A model generated the notes under the pieces. It saw only the letters and a list, made by a program, of their open reading frames with translations. It did not search any database and was not told where the DNA came from. The translations under genes and the position numbers were made by a program. Of a DNA stretch of 64,000 nt, positions 1-8,622 are shown one piece after another (positions within the stretch are counted from its first letter, which is position 1; each line of letters opens with the position of its first letter). Origin of the DNA: Faucicola sp902506215. GTDB taxonomy: Bacteria > Pseudomonadota > Gammaproteobacteria > Pseudomonadales > Moraxellaceae. Where the stretch lies: positions 310,001 through 374,000 of the forward strand of contig CP069437.1 of assembly GCA_016888885.1 (NCBI GenBank), written 5' to 3'.

Positions 1-68
1 ATCGACAAGGCGATCATGAACGCTTAGCAGCATTGGCTAATCAATTAAAATCAGCCATCACCAATTAA
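1..68 (+). CDS. C-terminal tail of an unidentified gene (cut by window edge)
   Basis: Reading from base 3 gives 21 codons ending with TAA at 66-68. The tail reads RQGDHERLAALANQLKSAIT plus a final N and looks like an amphipathic C-terminal helix. It converges with the ModA-like gene on the other strand. Too little remains to identify a family; this is only a plausible partial gene. Confidence 0.4.
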   Translation, partial: RQGDHERLAALANQLKSAITN

Positions 69-108
69 TTAACTGCTTGCAAGTAGCGGATGGTTAAAAC
101 CCAATCAC

Positions 109-1050
109 CTATTTGCAAGCCGGTAAGATGGTTGTCGAGGTACAAATCGGTAAAAACCCTGCATCGGTTAAAACATCTTGTGCTTTTGCTGATTTTAGAT
201 AATCCACAAAAATTTGACTGGTTTCAGGGTGATTTAAAATTATTCCATCTTGCAGAATTGGCGGATAACTATCTTTAGGTAGTATCAAATAGTTATTGCT
301 TAGCGTATCCACATTTTTCAGGGCAATGTTATTGGGTTTATTCAATACTTGAGACAGACTTACAAATCCAAAATCTACTTTTCCACTATCGGTTAACGCA
401 AAAGTTTCATCTAGGGTATTGGTATAGACAATCTTGGACTTGATATTATTATAAAGATTTTGGTTCACTAACCAGGCTTCGGCTGCCATGCCATAAGCTA
501 AACTCTTTGGATTGGCTATCGCTAAACTAAAGGGTTTATTGTCTAGCATCAACTGATCGAGCGTGGTTGTAGGGCTAATGTCCATGGGGTATGTATGACT
601 ATAAAGCACTAGCTGACCCCTAGTATAAGTGAAAGGCGCTGATTTAACACCTTTCACACTGGCAAGCATTTGCTTTGGATGACTCTGATTACCCGCTAAA
701 TAAATATCAAAGCTTTGAGGATTGGCATTGACCGTATCATACAGCGCAGCATTGGGCTCAAAGGTAATTTGAATCTTTATATTCGGATAATTATGGTTAA
801 AATCTGATACCAAAATCGGCAATACCATGCGAAGATTGGAAAAAGCGGCTATATGTAGATTCTCAATCACTTTAGGTGAAGAGGCGGCAGGCGCATTCTT
901 TGAGATAGCTTTAGCAGGTTCTTTGGCAGATTGGTTATTTGACGTCGTTGAGTTTTGATTGCTATTTGATGAATTACAACCTGCTATGAATGCTGTGACA
1001 ATACATAGCATTATGTTAAAACAGATCGTGGCAGGTTGATTAAAAGTCAT
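109..1050 (-). CDS. ModA-like molybdate-binding lipoprotein
   Basis: This 313-residue protein starts with a lipoprotein signal peptide whose lipobox FIAGC puts the lipidated cysteine at about residue 25. A Ser/Asn-rich linker follows, then a periplasmic binding fold beginning at NLHIAAFSNLRMVLPIL. That start resembles the first strand and oxyanion-binding loop of ModA proteins, and the later phrase SLAIANPKSLAYGMAAE fits the ModA motif IANPxxAPYG in altered form. ModA delivers molybdate or tungstate to a ModBC importer. No modB or modC lies beside it here, so it may be an orphan or its partners may be elsewhere. The ligand is not proven, and a related type 2 binding protein for another oxyanion is possible. 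Confidence 0.7.
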   Translation of the reverse strand: MTFNQPATICFNIMLCIVTAFIAGCNSSNSNQNSTTSNNQSAKEPAKAISKNAPAASSPKVIENLHIAAFSNLRMVLPILVSDFNHNYPNIKIQITFEPNAALYDTVNANPQSFDIYLAGNQSHPKQMLASVKGVKSAPFTYTRGQLVLYSHTYPMDISPTTTLDQLMLDNKPFSLAIANPKSLAYGMAAEAWLVNQNLYNNIKSKIVYTNTLDETFALTDSGKVDFGFVSLSQVLNKPNNIALKNVDTLSNNYLILPKDSYPPILQDGIILNHPETSQIFVDYLKSAKAQDVLTDAGFLPICTSTTILPACK

Positions 1051-1213
1051 AAATTAACAAATTTAGCCCTAGTTTTTAGCGATATTATGATTAAGTGGCG
1101 AGCAAGAATACTATATAAAGTAGTAAGTGAGTGTGTAAAAAACGTATCGATTTTATTGAAAAATTATTTTTTAGCTGTTTTTTGTTTTGAGGCACAAATA
1201 ATGAAAATAGTTG

Positions 1214-1241
1214 TTGCAAAAAAAAATAAAGTTGCTAAAAT
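1214..1241 (+). promoter_or_regulatory. candidate sigma-70 promoter for tRNA-Leu
   Basis: TTGCAA (1214-1219) and TAAAAT (1236-1241) are separated by 16 bases, about 50 bases before the tRNA. The spacing and sequence fit a housekeeping promoter. The region is A+T-rich, so chance similarity cannot be excluded. Confidence 0.4.
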
Positions 1242-1292
1242 ACCACCCCACATAGCCGATTACAGATAAACTAAGAAGCTATAGCCATCTAT

Positions 1293-1379
1293 GCCAGTGT
1301 GGTGAAATTGGTAGACACGACGGATTCAAAATCCGTTGCCTTTAAAAGCGTGTCGGTTCGAGTCCGACCACTGGTACCA
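1293..1379 (+). tRNA. tRNA-Leu (anticodon CAA)
   Basis: An 87-base class II tRNA with encoded CCA. The acceptor stem pairs 1293-1299 with 1369-1375, closing with a G-U pair. The anticodon stem ACGGA/TCCGT encloses the loop TTCAAAA with anticodon CAA at 1327-1329, which reads leucine UUG codons. The T arm carries GGTTCGAGTCC. A long variable arm is present, as expected for leucine. A U-rich terminator follows directly. Confidence 0.97.
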
Positions 1380-1383
1380 AATT

Positions 1384-1412
1384 AAAGCTCCTAATTACAG
1401 GGGCTTTTTTTT
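1384..1412 (+). terminator. rho-independent terminator of tRNA-Leu
   Basis: A nine-base-pair stem (1384-1392 with 1399-1407, one G-U pair) is followed by a run of T residues to 1412. It lies five bases after the CCA end. Confidence 0.85.
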
Positions 1413-1602
1413 GAACTAAAATTGCTGTATAAAAATTTAACGTATGAATAATTAAGGTATTATTTTTAATTGTTTATCAAGCAAATCTATAAGGGATTAA
1501 CTTTTCCTCAAAATAACTACTAACACTTTTCTGAATAATTAACATTATAAAGTAATAGGTCATGATGGCTATATCGCTTACTTAAATTTACAAAATTTAC
1601 AA

Positions 1603-1613
1603 GCGGGTAGCAT
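1603..1613 (+). promoter_or_regulatory. ops/JUMPstart-like element
   Basis: GCGGGTAGCAT matches the RfaH-recruiting ops consensus GGCGGTAGNNT closely, including the core GGTAGC, and sits about 110 bases before wza. In enterobacteria ops elements lie in long leaders of capsule and O-antigen operons. No RfaH gene is in this window, so function is inferred. Confidence 0.35.
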
Positions 1614-1664
1614 TCAAGTTTGATTACAATTACACACCATATTGGTAAATACTGTTAGATTTTG

Positions 1665-1712
1665 CCTTTTATTCTACGAGCCTTTTATCTTACGAGCCTT
1701 TTATCTTACGAG
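1665..1712 (+). repeat. three tandem 16-bp repeats before wza
   Basis: The unit CCTTTTATCTTACGAG occurs at 1681-1696 and 1697-1712, with a copy differing at one base (C for T, and its T/C neighbour order) at 1665-1680. Each copy ends in ACGAG, a weak Shine-Dalgarno-like string. The last copy places GAG eight bases before the wza ATG. Slippage in this array would change leader length and SD copies. Confidence 0.9.
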
Positions 1713-1720
1713 ATTGTCAC

Positions 1721-2839
1721 ATGTTAGCAAAGCTCATAAAACTATCGCCTTTATTATTAATTCTATCTATTAGCGCCTGTAGTTCTAAAACCGCTATTAC
1801 TAGTGGAATGTATTCGGGTAAACTGCCAGAAGTCTTGACGCCAGATCAACCTGTTTCATTTGTTGCAGATAATGGTATACGATTTAATGTGGCTGAGTTA
1901 ACTGTAAACAATATACCTGCTCCTGATATTTTTGCTAAAAGAACGGTTTCTTTTCCTCCATTGACAAGAGGCGGGGGTGTATATAATCGTATTGCTAAGG
2001 GCGATGTATTAGGAATTAATCTTCCAGGATATCCTGAAGTTGTCGGTACTAGTTCAGCAGCAGGTAATAGCATTTACGGTAATGGCTTTTTAGTTGATCA
2101 AAGCGGTTATATTCAATTTCCAATGATAGGACGAATAAAGGCAGAGGGGCTTACAGTAGCTGAACTCACTAGTCAATTAACTATTCGTTTATCTCGTTAT
2201 CTTAAACACCCAGATCCACAAGTTCGTGTACTTTCCTACCGCGGTAATAAATTTTATGTTGATGGACAGGTAAAATCACCTGGGCAATATGATATTGCGG
2301 ATCAGCCAGTCAATCTGTATACAGCAATCAGTATGGCAGGTGGTACGAGTGAAAAATCTGATACAAATAATATCCAGCTGATTAGAGCTGGAAGAACCTA
2401 TAACTTTGGTTTCAAGTCGCTGCAAAATGCTGGGTATTCTCCTAACCAAGTGATAATTCGTAATGGTGATACAATCAAAATCGGTGATATAACCAATCAT
2501 AAAGTCACGGTAATGGGCGAGTTTACTAAACCGAGTACCATCCAAATTCCTGAGAATGGGTTAAGTTTAATTAGCGCGATTGGGGAAGCAAATGGTATGG
2601 TGCCTACCTCTGCAAATGCCAAAAAGGTATACGTACTAAGAGAAAATAGCCACCAAAACGAGTCAAATATCTATCATATTGATTTAACTTCCATTACAAA
2701 TTTTTCGGTTGCAAATCGATTCAAAATGCAGCCGGGTGATGTCGTGTATGTCGACCCAACTGGCTTAACACGCTGGAATCGTATTATTAGTCAAATCCTT
2801 CCTTCAGCGGTATTACCTGGAGTTTTAAGACAATTTTAA
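1721..2839 (+). CDS. wza: Wza-type outer membrane polysaccharide exporter
   Basis: The 372-residue lipoprotein is close in length to E. coli Wza (379). The lipobox SISAC places the lipidated cysteine at residue 20. It has the poly-export domain followed by SLBB repeats, visible in phrases such as FYVDGQVKSPGQYDI and VTVMGEFTKPSTIQI. The octameric family forms the channel that carries capsule through the outer membrane and docks on Wzc. It is first in the capsule locus, 16 bases before wzb. The ATG at 1721 is preceded by the tandem repeat array, whose last copy supplies a weak ribosome-binding site. Confidence 0.95.
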   Translation: MLAKLIKLSPLLLILSISACSSKTAITSGMYSGKLPEVLTPDQPVSFVADNGIRFNVAELTVNNIPAPDIFAKRTVSFPPLTRGGGVYNRIAKGDVLGINLPGYPEVVGTSSAAGNSIYGNGFLVDQSGYIQFPMIGRIKAEGLTVAELTSQLTIRLSRYLKHPDPQVRVLSYRGNKFYVDGQVKSPGQYDIADQPVNLYTAISMAGGTSEKSDTNNIQLIRAGRTYNFGFKSLQNAGYSPNQVIIRNGDTIKIGDITNHKVTVMGEFTKPSTIQIPENGLSLISAIGEANGMVPTSANAKKVYVLRENSHQNESNIYHIDLTSITNFSVANRFKMQPGDVVYVDPTGLTRWNRIISQILPSAVLPGVLRQF

Positions 2840-2855
2840 TAGCTAGGTTTTTATT

Positions 2856-3287
2856 ATGTCATTTGAAAAAATTTTAGTGGTATGCGTCGGGAATATCTGC
2901 CGCAGCCCTATCGGTGAAGCGCTATTACAGAAACAGCACCCTAATCTAATCGTAAAATCAGCGGGATTAAGCGCATTAGTGGGCGAAGGGGCCGATGAAA
3001 AAGCCATTCAAGTGATGGATGAATGGCATATTGATATGCGTAGTCATCGCGCCCAGCAGCTTACCCAAGAATTGATGCAAACCTTTGACTTAGTACTGTG
3101 TATGTCCAAAGATCAAGAGAATTGGATGAAACAAAATTACTCAAGCCAACGTGGAAAGGTATATCGGATTGGTCATTGGATAAACGAAAATGTAGCCGAT
3201 CCTTATAAACTACCCATTGAAAAATTTTATGAAAGTCGAGAAGTGCTGAGTAGAGCCGTAGAAAGCTGGAAGGATAAATTAGCGTAA
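2856..3287 (+). CDS. wzb: Wzb-type low-molecular-weight tyrosine phosphatase
   Basis: At 143 residues this matches the low-molecular-weight protein tyrosine phosphatase family. The P-loop C(X)5R is CVGNICR at residues 10-16, followed by S17, and the general-acid aspartate is likely in VADPYKLP near residue 117. Wzb removes phosphate from the tyrosine tail of Wzc so that Wzc can cycle between oligomeric states, which capsule polymerisation needs. It lies between wza and wzc, the usual wza-wzb-wzc order. It is a cytoplasmic enzyme. Confidence 0.95.
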   Translation: MSFEKILVVCVGNICRSPIGEALLQKQHPNLIVKSAGLSALVGEGADEKAIQVMDEWHIDMRSHRAQQLTQELMQTFDLVLCMSKDQENWMKQNYSSQRGKVYRIGHWINENVADPYKLPIEKFYESREVLSRAVESWKDKLA

Positions 3288-3387
3288 ATGCTGACCCTAG
3301 CGAGTTTTTCGAAATTATAAGAAAGATTTATTTATTCTGTAACAATTAAAATGTATTTTATCGTAGTTTAGCATCAAGTGAGTAAGC

Positions 3388-5556
3388 ATGGATCAGAAAG
3401 TAAATGATGATGAAATTGATTTAAGAGCATTAATCGCAGTTTTGTTAAATCATTGGAAATTAATTGTATCAATGCTGCTACTTGGTTTATTAGGCGGTAT
3501 TTATTATGCCCAATCGGCAACGCCAATTTATAAAACCAACTCATTGATCCAAGTGGACAAAAAATCCTCAGGCGTTTCTGCATTGGGCGCGGACGTTGCC
3601 GATCTTTTAAATGCACAAGATGGTTCTGCGCAAACGGAAGTAGAAATCATCAACTCTCGTATGATTCTGTGGCCTGTCATTAACCAATTGCATTTGGATT
3701 TAAATGTCAATCAAGTAAAAGACAGTTTCTTAGATAAATTACTGATTAAGAAAAATGTCTTAGTTAGTCATACAGACAATGGTGTGGGTAATTTAAAGGT
3801 GGGACTTTGGATAGCTGAATTTAATGTTCCTTTGGCCTACCAGAATAAAAATTTTACTTTAACTGCCATAGACAGCCAAAATTTTAAACTGATCTCGCCT
3901 GATGGCGCTGAGTTTACCGGTAAAGTTGCAACCGCATCGCGTTTCAAAACGAGTGCGGGTAATATTGATATTCAAGTCACCTCATTAGCCCCAGGCTATT
4001 CTTATACCTTGAGTAAACTTACACCAGCTAAGGCAATAGATAACCTTAGAGCAAATCTTGCGGTGGCTGAAAAAGGTAAACAAACAGGCATTTTAGACGC
4101 TTCTCTTACAGGCGCTAATCAAGATGAAATCACTCATACCTTAACGCGCATCGTAAAAATGTATGAAACGCAAAATCTTGATAAAAGTAGCGCGGAAACG
4201 ACCAAAACCCTTGCTTTTATGCAAGAACAACTGCCTAAATTAAAAGCAAAACTTGCCGAAGCGGAAGCAAAATTTAATAATTTCCGTGAGCAAAATGCAA
4301 CAGTTGATATTGATAAAGAAGCGGAATTGGCTGTCACACAAAGAGCGACAATTGAAACCAACCTGCGTGAACTTGAGCTAAAACGAGCAGAGTTATCCGA
4401 GCGCTATACGGATGAATATCCGGTATTAAAGCAATTAAATATGCAAATACAAGAGCTAAAAGACAAAGAAGAGGCTCTTAAACAAAATATTACCCGTATT
4501 CCAGAGGTTCAACGTCAATTTTTAGAATTATCGAGTGATGTTAAGATTAGCAATGAAATTTATTTAAATATGCTCAAAAATTACGAGCAATTACAAATTG
4601 TCAAATCTGGACAATTGGGGAATGTACGCATCATCGATTTACCGATTAACACCTACGAACCTATTGCCCCTAAAAAAGCGCAAATTGTCCTAATTGCGAC
4701 TCTTTTAGGTTTGATGTTAGGTATCGGGCTAGCATTCTTAAAATCATTACTGTTTGCAGGCGTGAAAAATTTAGAAGAATTAGAAAACAATACGGATATT
4801 CCGGTGATTGGTGTCATTCCTCATTCGCCTCGATTAACGCGGTTGTTAAAAAGTAAATCAACTAAAATCCCGTTGGTTGAGCAAATTGAACCTGAAGGGA
4901 TTGTTAGTGAAGGCTTTAAATCCATTCGCACTCATTTATTGTTTAATGCAACAAAAACCGAGGGGAATACGTATTTAGTGACCAGTGCAGGACCTGGTGT
5001 TGGTAAGTCATTTATTTCAGCTAACCTTGCCGTGGCAATGGCGATGACAGGCAAACGTGTACTGTTAATTGACGCGGATGCTAGGTTAGGTCATCTACAA
5101 GATCTATTTAATTTGCCAAATATCAATGGACTGGTTGATTATTTGGTTGATGATACGGTTGATGCGGCTAATAGCAGCTATATGATTCAAACCACCTTAT
5201 ATGAAAATCTGCATTTTATACCTAGGGGCAAAGGCCATAGCCACGCTTCAGAATTGTTCTTAAATGGAAAAATGAAAGCATTGCTAGATTTTTATCGTCA
5301 GTTCTATGACTATATTATTATTGACACTTCACCAGTCATGGGCACTTCAGATGCACTATCGATAGGGCAGTTGGTGGATTCAGTCTTATTTGTGGTACGA
5401 TATGACGTTTCAAACCTAAAACAGGTAAATTATGCAATCGAAAAACTACAACGTGCGAATGTGAAAGTAGAAGGGATTATTTTCAATGATGCTAAGCAGT
5501 CTCTAATTGGCGCCTATAATTATCACTATGGTTATGAATATAAATCAAAAAATTAA
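3388..5556 (+). CDS. wzc: Wzc tyrosine autokinase / polysaccharide co-polymerase
   Basis: The 722-residue inner membrane protein has an N-terminal Wzz domain with a first membrane segment near residues 27-45. A long periplasmic coiled-coil region follows (about 265-400), then a second membrane segment near 430-450. The cytoplasmic BY-kinase domain holds Walker A SAGPGVGKS with Lys540, Walker A' LLIDADAR (Asp562, Asp564) and Walker B YIIIDTS. The C-terminal tail is a tyrosine cluster, YNYHYGYEY, the autophosphorylation site reset by Wzb. Wzc sets chain length and couples Wzy polymerisation to Wza export. The start ATG has an AAGTGAG ribosome-binding site a few bases upstream. Confidence 0.95.
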   Translation: MDQKVNDDEIDLRALIAVLLNHWKLIVSMLLLGLLGGIYYAQSATPIYKTNSLIQVDKKSSGVSALGADVADLLNAQDGSAQTEVEIINSRMILWPVINQLHLDLNVNQVKDSFLDKLLIKKNVLVSHTDNGVGNLKVGLWIAEFNVPLAYQNKNFTLTAIDSQNFKLISPDGAEFTGKVATASRFKTSAGNIDIQVTSLAPGYSYTLSKLTPAKAIDNLRANLAVAEKGKQTGILDASLTGANQDEITHTLTRIVKMYETQNLDKSSAETTKTLAFMQEQLPKLKAKLAEAEAKFNNFREQNATVDIDKEAELAVTQRATIETNLRELELKRAELSERYTDEYPVLKQLNMQIQELKDKEEALKQNITRIPEVQRQFLELSSDVKISNEIYLNMLKNYEQLQIVKSGQLGNVRIIDLPINTYEPIAPKKAQIVLIATLLGLMLGIGLAFLKSLLFAGVKNLEELENNTDIPVIGVIPHSPRLTRLLKSKSTKIPLVEQIEPEGIVSEGFKSIRTHLLFNATKTEGNTYLVTSAGPGVGKSFISANLAVAMAMTGKRVLLIDADARLGHLQDLFNLPNINGLVDYLVDDTVDAANSSYMIQTTLYENLHFIPRGKGHSHASELFLNGKMKALLDFYRQFYDYIIIDTSPVMGTSDALSIGQLVDSVLFVVRYDVSNLKQVNYAIEKLQRANVKVEGIIFNDAKQSLIGAYNYHYGYEYKSKN

Positions 5557-5600
5557 CGCTATAAAGTTGAATCATAGCCATATCATCTGCTAGGTTTTAT

Positions 5601-7532
5601 ATGAGCAATATAACTAACGCTACTAAAGCGCCTTTAGCTTTTACCGTACTATCCAATGCGATTGAACAGCCTCGCTGGCTAAAAGTAGTGAGTCTGTTTG
5701 TGATAGATTATATTGCATCTATTATTACGTTGATTTTAGCGATTGCTCTAAGGTATGCAAAATTTGATTTTCATACCAATATCTTGTCAATTATACTACT
5801 TGGCGCTTTACCTGTTATCTTTCTAGCGGTTACTAAGTTTTACTCGCATGTTATCCGCGTTTTTCAAGATGAGAGTATGCGCTGGGCGCTTGTAGTTTTG
5901 TTAGGTTATCTATTAATTAGTCAAATACTGATTTTTTTAGGAGTAACGCCTGATATTCCTAGAGCAGCGACCGCTATCCATGTTTTTTTGCTTTATATAT
6001 GGATATGGAATAGCCGAATTGTGTTGCAATTTTTTATTTCAAGAACATTGCACCCTGAATTTTATACACAAAAAAAAGAAAATGTATTAATTTACGGTGT
6101 GGGTCACATCACCAAAGATTTGATGCATGTGCTTCATCAAACGCACCAATTTAAAATAGTTGGGATTATCGATGTCAATGATAATTTTATTGGGGCTAGG
6201 GTATTAGGGGTTAAGGTGTATCCAAAAGATGACCTTGAGTCTTTAATTACAGACTTAGAGGTTAATCATGTGTTCTTTGTATTACCCAGCCATCAGCGTC
6301 ATATCCAAGAGCGTATTGTCAAGCAATTAGAAAACGTACCAGTTAAAATTAGTGAAATTCCAAGTTTGGAAGAAATCACCAGTGGCCGAATTAAATTATC
6401 AGATATTAAACCGGTTGATGTGCTAGATGTGCTACAACGCAATACGGTTAAACCGGACACATCGCTGCTTGCCAAAAATATCAAAGATAAAGTTGTGATG
6501 GTGACAGGGGCGGGCGGTTCAATCGGCAGTGAGTTATGTCGCCAAATTTTAAAGCAGCAACCAAAAGCACTGGTATTATTTGAGTTATCTGAATATGCAC
6601 TGTATGCCATACACAGTGAACTACAAAAACTTGCCAAAAATATGCAGCAAGACCGACAACTACCAACTGTGACGCCACTTCATGTTCATCTAGGCAGTGT
6701 TACCAATCAAAAACTTATTGAACTGCTATGCAACCAGTACCACGTTCAAACCATCTACCATGCAGCCGCTTATAAACATGTCCCTATCGTCGAAAATAAC
6801 GAATACGAGGGTGTAATCAATAATTTTGTTGGTACTTACAATACTTTAAAAGGCGCAGTCAGCGCGGGTGTTGAAACCTTTGTTGCGATTTCAACGGATA
6901 AAGCGGTTAGACCAACCAATGTCATGGGCGCTACCAAACGCATGGCAGAGTTGGCGTGTCAAGCGATGGCTGCAGACCAATCAACAACCACTATCAGTAT
7001 GGTAAGATTTGGTAATGTATTAGGTTCATCAGGTTCTGTCGTACCGCTATTTAATAAGCAAATTGCAGCTGGCGGGCCTATCACCTTGACGCATCCAGAC
7101 GTGACAAGGTATTTTATGACGATTCCTGAGGCTGCTCAGCTCGTTATCCAAGCAGGTGCGATGGCACATGGTGGCGAGGTGTTCGTGCTGGATATGGGTG
7201 AGCCAGTCAAGATTATGGACTTGGCAAAACGTATGATTATGTTGAGTGGACTTAAAGTCAAAGACCAACATAACCCCAATGGCGATATTGAAATTGTCAT
7301 TGCGGGTTTACGTCCCGGTGAAAAACTGTATGAAGAGTTAATCATCGATGGAGATAATATAGAGAAGACGCAGCATCCTTTGATTATGAAAGCCAAAGAA
7401 CGTTTTTATAGTTCTGATGAAATCACAAACGTAATAAATGAAGTACAAAACCAAAATAACACTACCAAGAATACGCAGTGGCTTAGAGCTCAGTTTTTAA
7501 GATATGTTGAAGGCTATACGCCTAAACTATAA
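5601..7532 (+). CDS. gdr: membrane-bound UDP-GlcNAc 4,6-dehydratase (PglF/WbpM/Gdr family)
   Basis: The 643-residue protein has about four N-terminal membrane segments (residues 20-145) and a first Rossmann-like domain (VLIYGVGHITKDLM). The catalytic SDR domain starts at VTGAGGSIGSELC near residue 301. The phrase STDKAVRPTNVMGATKR is the family signature, with Met in place of the usual SDR tyrosine. Large enzymes of this type convert UDP-GlcNAc to UDP-2-acetamido-2,6-dideoxy-4-keto-hexose. With pglE and pglD at the far end of the locus this completes the UDP-QuiNAc4NAc (diacetylbacillosamine) pathway. It is 44 bases after wzc. Confidence 0.9.
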   Translation: MSNITNATKAPLAFTVLSNAIEQPRWLKVVSLFVIDYIASIITLILAIALRYAKFDFHTNILSIILLGALPVIFLAVTKFYSHVIRVFQDESMRWALVVLLGYLLISQILIFLGVTPDIPRAATAIHVFLLYIWIWNSRIVLQFFISRTLHPEFYTQKKENVLIYGVGHITKDLMHVLHQTHQFKIVGIIDVNDNFIGARVLGVKVYPKDDLESLITDLEVNHVFFVLPSHQRHIQERIVKQLENVPVKISEIPSLEEITSGRIKLSDIKPVDVLDVLQRNTVKPDTSLLAKNIKDKVVMVTGAGGSIGSELCRQILKQQPKALVLFELSEYALYAIHSELQKLAKNMQQDRQLPTVTPLHVHLGSVTNQKLIELLCNQYHVQTIYHAAAYKHVPIVENNEYEGVINNFVGTYNTLKGAVSAGVETFVAISTDKAVRPTNVMGATKRMAELACQAMAADQSTTTISMVRFGNVLGSSGSVVPLFNKQIAAGGPITLTHPDVTRYFMTIPEAAQLVIQAGAMAHGGEVFVLDMGEPVKIMDLAKRMIMLSGLKVKDQHNPNGDIEIVIAGLRPGEKLYEELIIDGDNIEKTQHPLIMKAKERFYSSDEITNVINEVQNQNNTTKNTQWLRAQFLRYVEGYTPKL

Positions 7533-7554
7533 TAATTTATGATGGATGTAATTT

Positions 7555-8622
7555 ATGATGAATAAGAATATTTTAGTTACGGGCGGTGCAGGGTTTATTG
7601 GGTCAGCGGTGATTCGCTATTTAATCAATGAAACCAATAATAACGTCTTAAATGTTGATAAATTGACCTACGCGGGCAATTTAGAATCATTAGCATCCGT
7701 CAATGATAATCCGCGCTATCAGTTTTTACATGCTGACATCTGTGATAAAGTAGCAATGACAAAGGCGTTTGATGATTTTGAACCTGATATTGTGATGCAT
7801 TTAGCGGCTGAATCGCACGTCGACCGTTCGATCGATGGGCCGATGGATTTTATTCAAACTAATATTATCGGGACCTATAATCTTTTAGAAGTTGCCCGAA
7901 ACTATTGGCAAAATTTAACGGAAGATAAGAAATCGCGTTTCAAGTTCCACCATATTTCAACTGATGAAGTGTATGGCGATTTAGAAGGTACAGACGATTT
8001 ATTTACTGAATCCACGTCTTATAGCCCAAGTTCACCTTATTCAGCGAGTAAAGCCAGTTCTGACCATCTTGTACGCGCTTGGCATCGCACTTATGGTTTA
8101 CCGGTTGTGATAACTAATTGTTCCAATAATTATGGTCCCTATCACTTTCCTGAAAAATTGATTCCATTGGTAATTTTAAATGCCTTAGACGGTAAACCAT
8201 TACCTGTCTATGGCGATGGCAAGCAAATTCGTGATTGGCTTTATGTCGAAGATCATGCCAGAGCGTTGTATTTAGTAGCTACTACCGCTAAAGTAGGTGA
8301 AACTTACAATATTGGTGGTCATAATGAAAAACAAAATATTGACGTGGTAAAAACGATTTGTACAATTTTGGATAACATTAAACCTAGAACGGATGGGCAA
8401 TCCTATACACAGCAAATCACCTTTGTCAAAGACCGTCCAGGGCATGATTTGCGTTATGCTATTGATGCTTCAAAAATAAATAAGGAACTTGGCTGGCAAC
8501 CGCAAGAAACCTTTGAATCAGGTATCCAAAAAACTGTGGAATGGTATCTCAATAATTTAGAATGGTGTCGTCATGTCCAAGATGGCAGTTATCAACGAGA
8601 AAGACTGGGTGTAAAATTATGA
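7555..8622 (+). CDS. rmlB: dTDP-glucose 4,6-dehydratase
   Basis: The 355-residue short-chain dehydrogenase carries the NAD-binding motif TGGAGFIGSAVIRYL at its start. The active-site strings STDEVYGDLE and PYSASKASSDH give the YxxxK pair and the Thr-Asp-Glu triad of RmlB. It converts dTDP-glucose to dTDP-4-keto-6-deoxyglucose. rmlC and rmlD are absent, and a fdtA/qdtA ketoisomerase gene follows rmlA instead. The pathway therefore leads to a 3-amino sugar rather than rhamnose. The stop codon overlaps the rmlA start in ATGA. Confidence 0.95.
   Translation: MMNKNILVTGGAGFIGSAVIRYLINETNNNVLNVDKLTYAGNLESLASVNDNPRYQFLHADICDKVAMTKAFDDFEPDIVMHLAAESHVDRSIDGPMDFIQTNIIGTYNLLEVARNYWQNLTEDKKSRFKFHHISTDEVYGDLEGTDDLFTESTSYSPSSPYSASKASSDHLVRAWHRTYGLPVVITNCSNNYGPYHFPEKLIPLVILNALDGKPLPVYGDGKQIRDWLYVEDHARALYLVATTAKVGETYNIGGHNEKQNIDVVKTICTILDNIKPRTDGQSYTQQITFVKDRPGHDLRYAIDASKINKELGWQPQETFESGIQKTVEWYLNNLEWCRHVQDGSYQRERLGVKL

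Larger units (their letters stand above)
1413..1720 (+). promoter_or_regulatory. long leader/intergenic region of the capsule operon
   Basis: About 300 bases without a gene separate the tRNA terminator from wza. The stretch is A+T-rich and holds an ops-like element (1603-1613) and three tandem 16-bp repeats (1665-1712) that run up to the wza start codon. A long untranslated leader is typical of polysaccharide operons controlled by antitermination. No single promoter stands out clearly enough to name. Confidence 0.5.

Noticed and set aside
1036..1269. 77-residue plus-strand open frame before tRNA-Leu
   Set aside because: It overlaps the ModA-like gene start, has no ribosome-binding site or protein-like pattern, and contains the probable tRNA promoter.
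1665..1712. CRISPR array
   Set aside because: The repeats are directly adjacent with no spacers, only three copies, and there are no cas genes.
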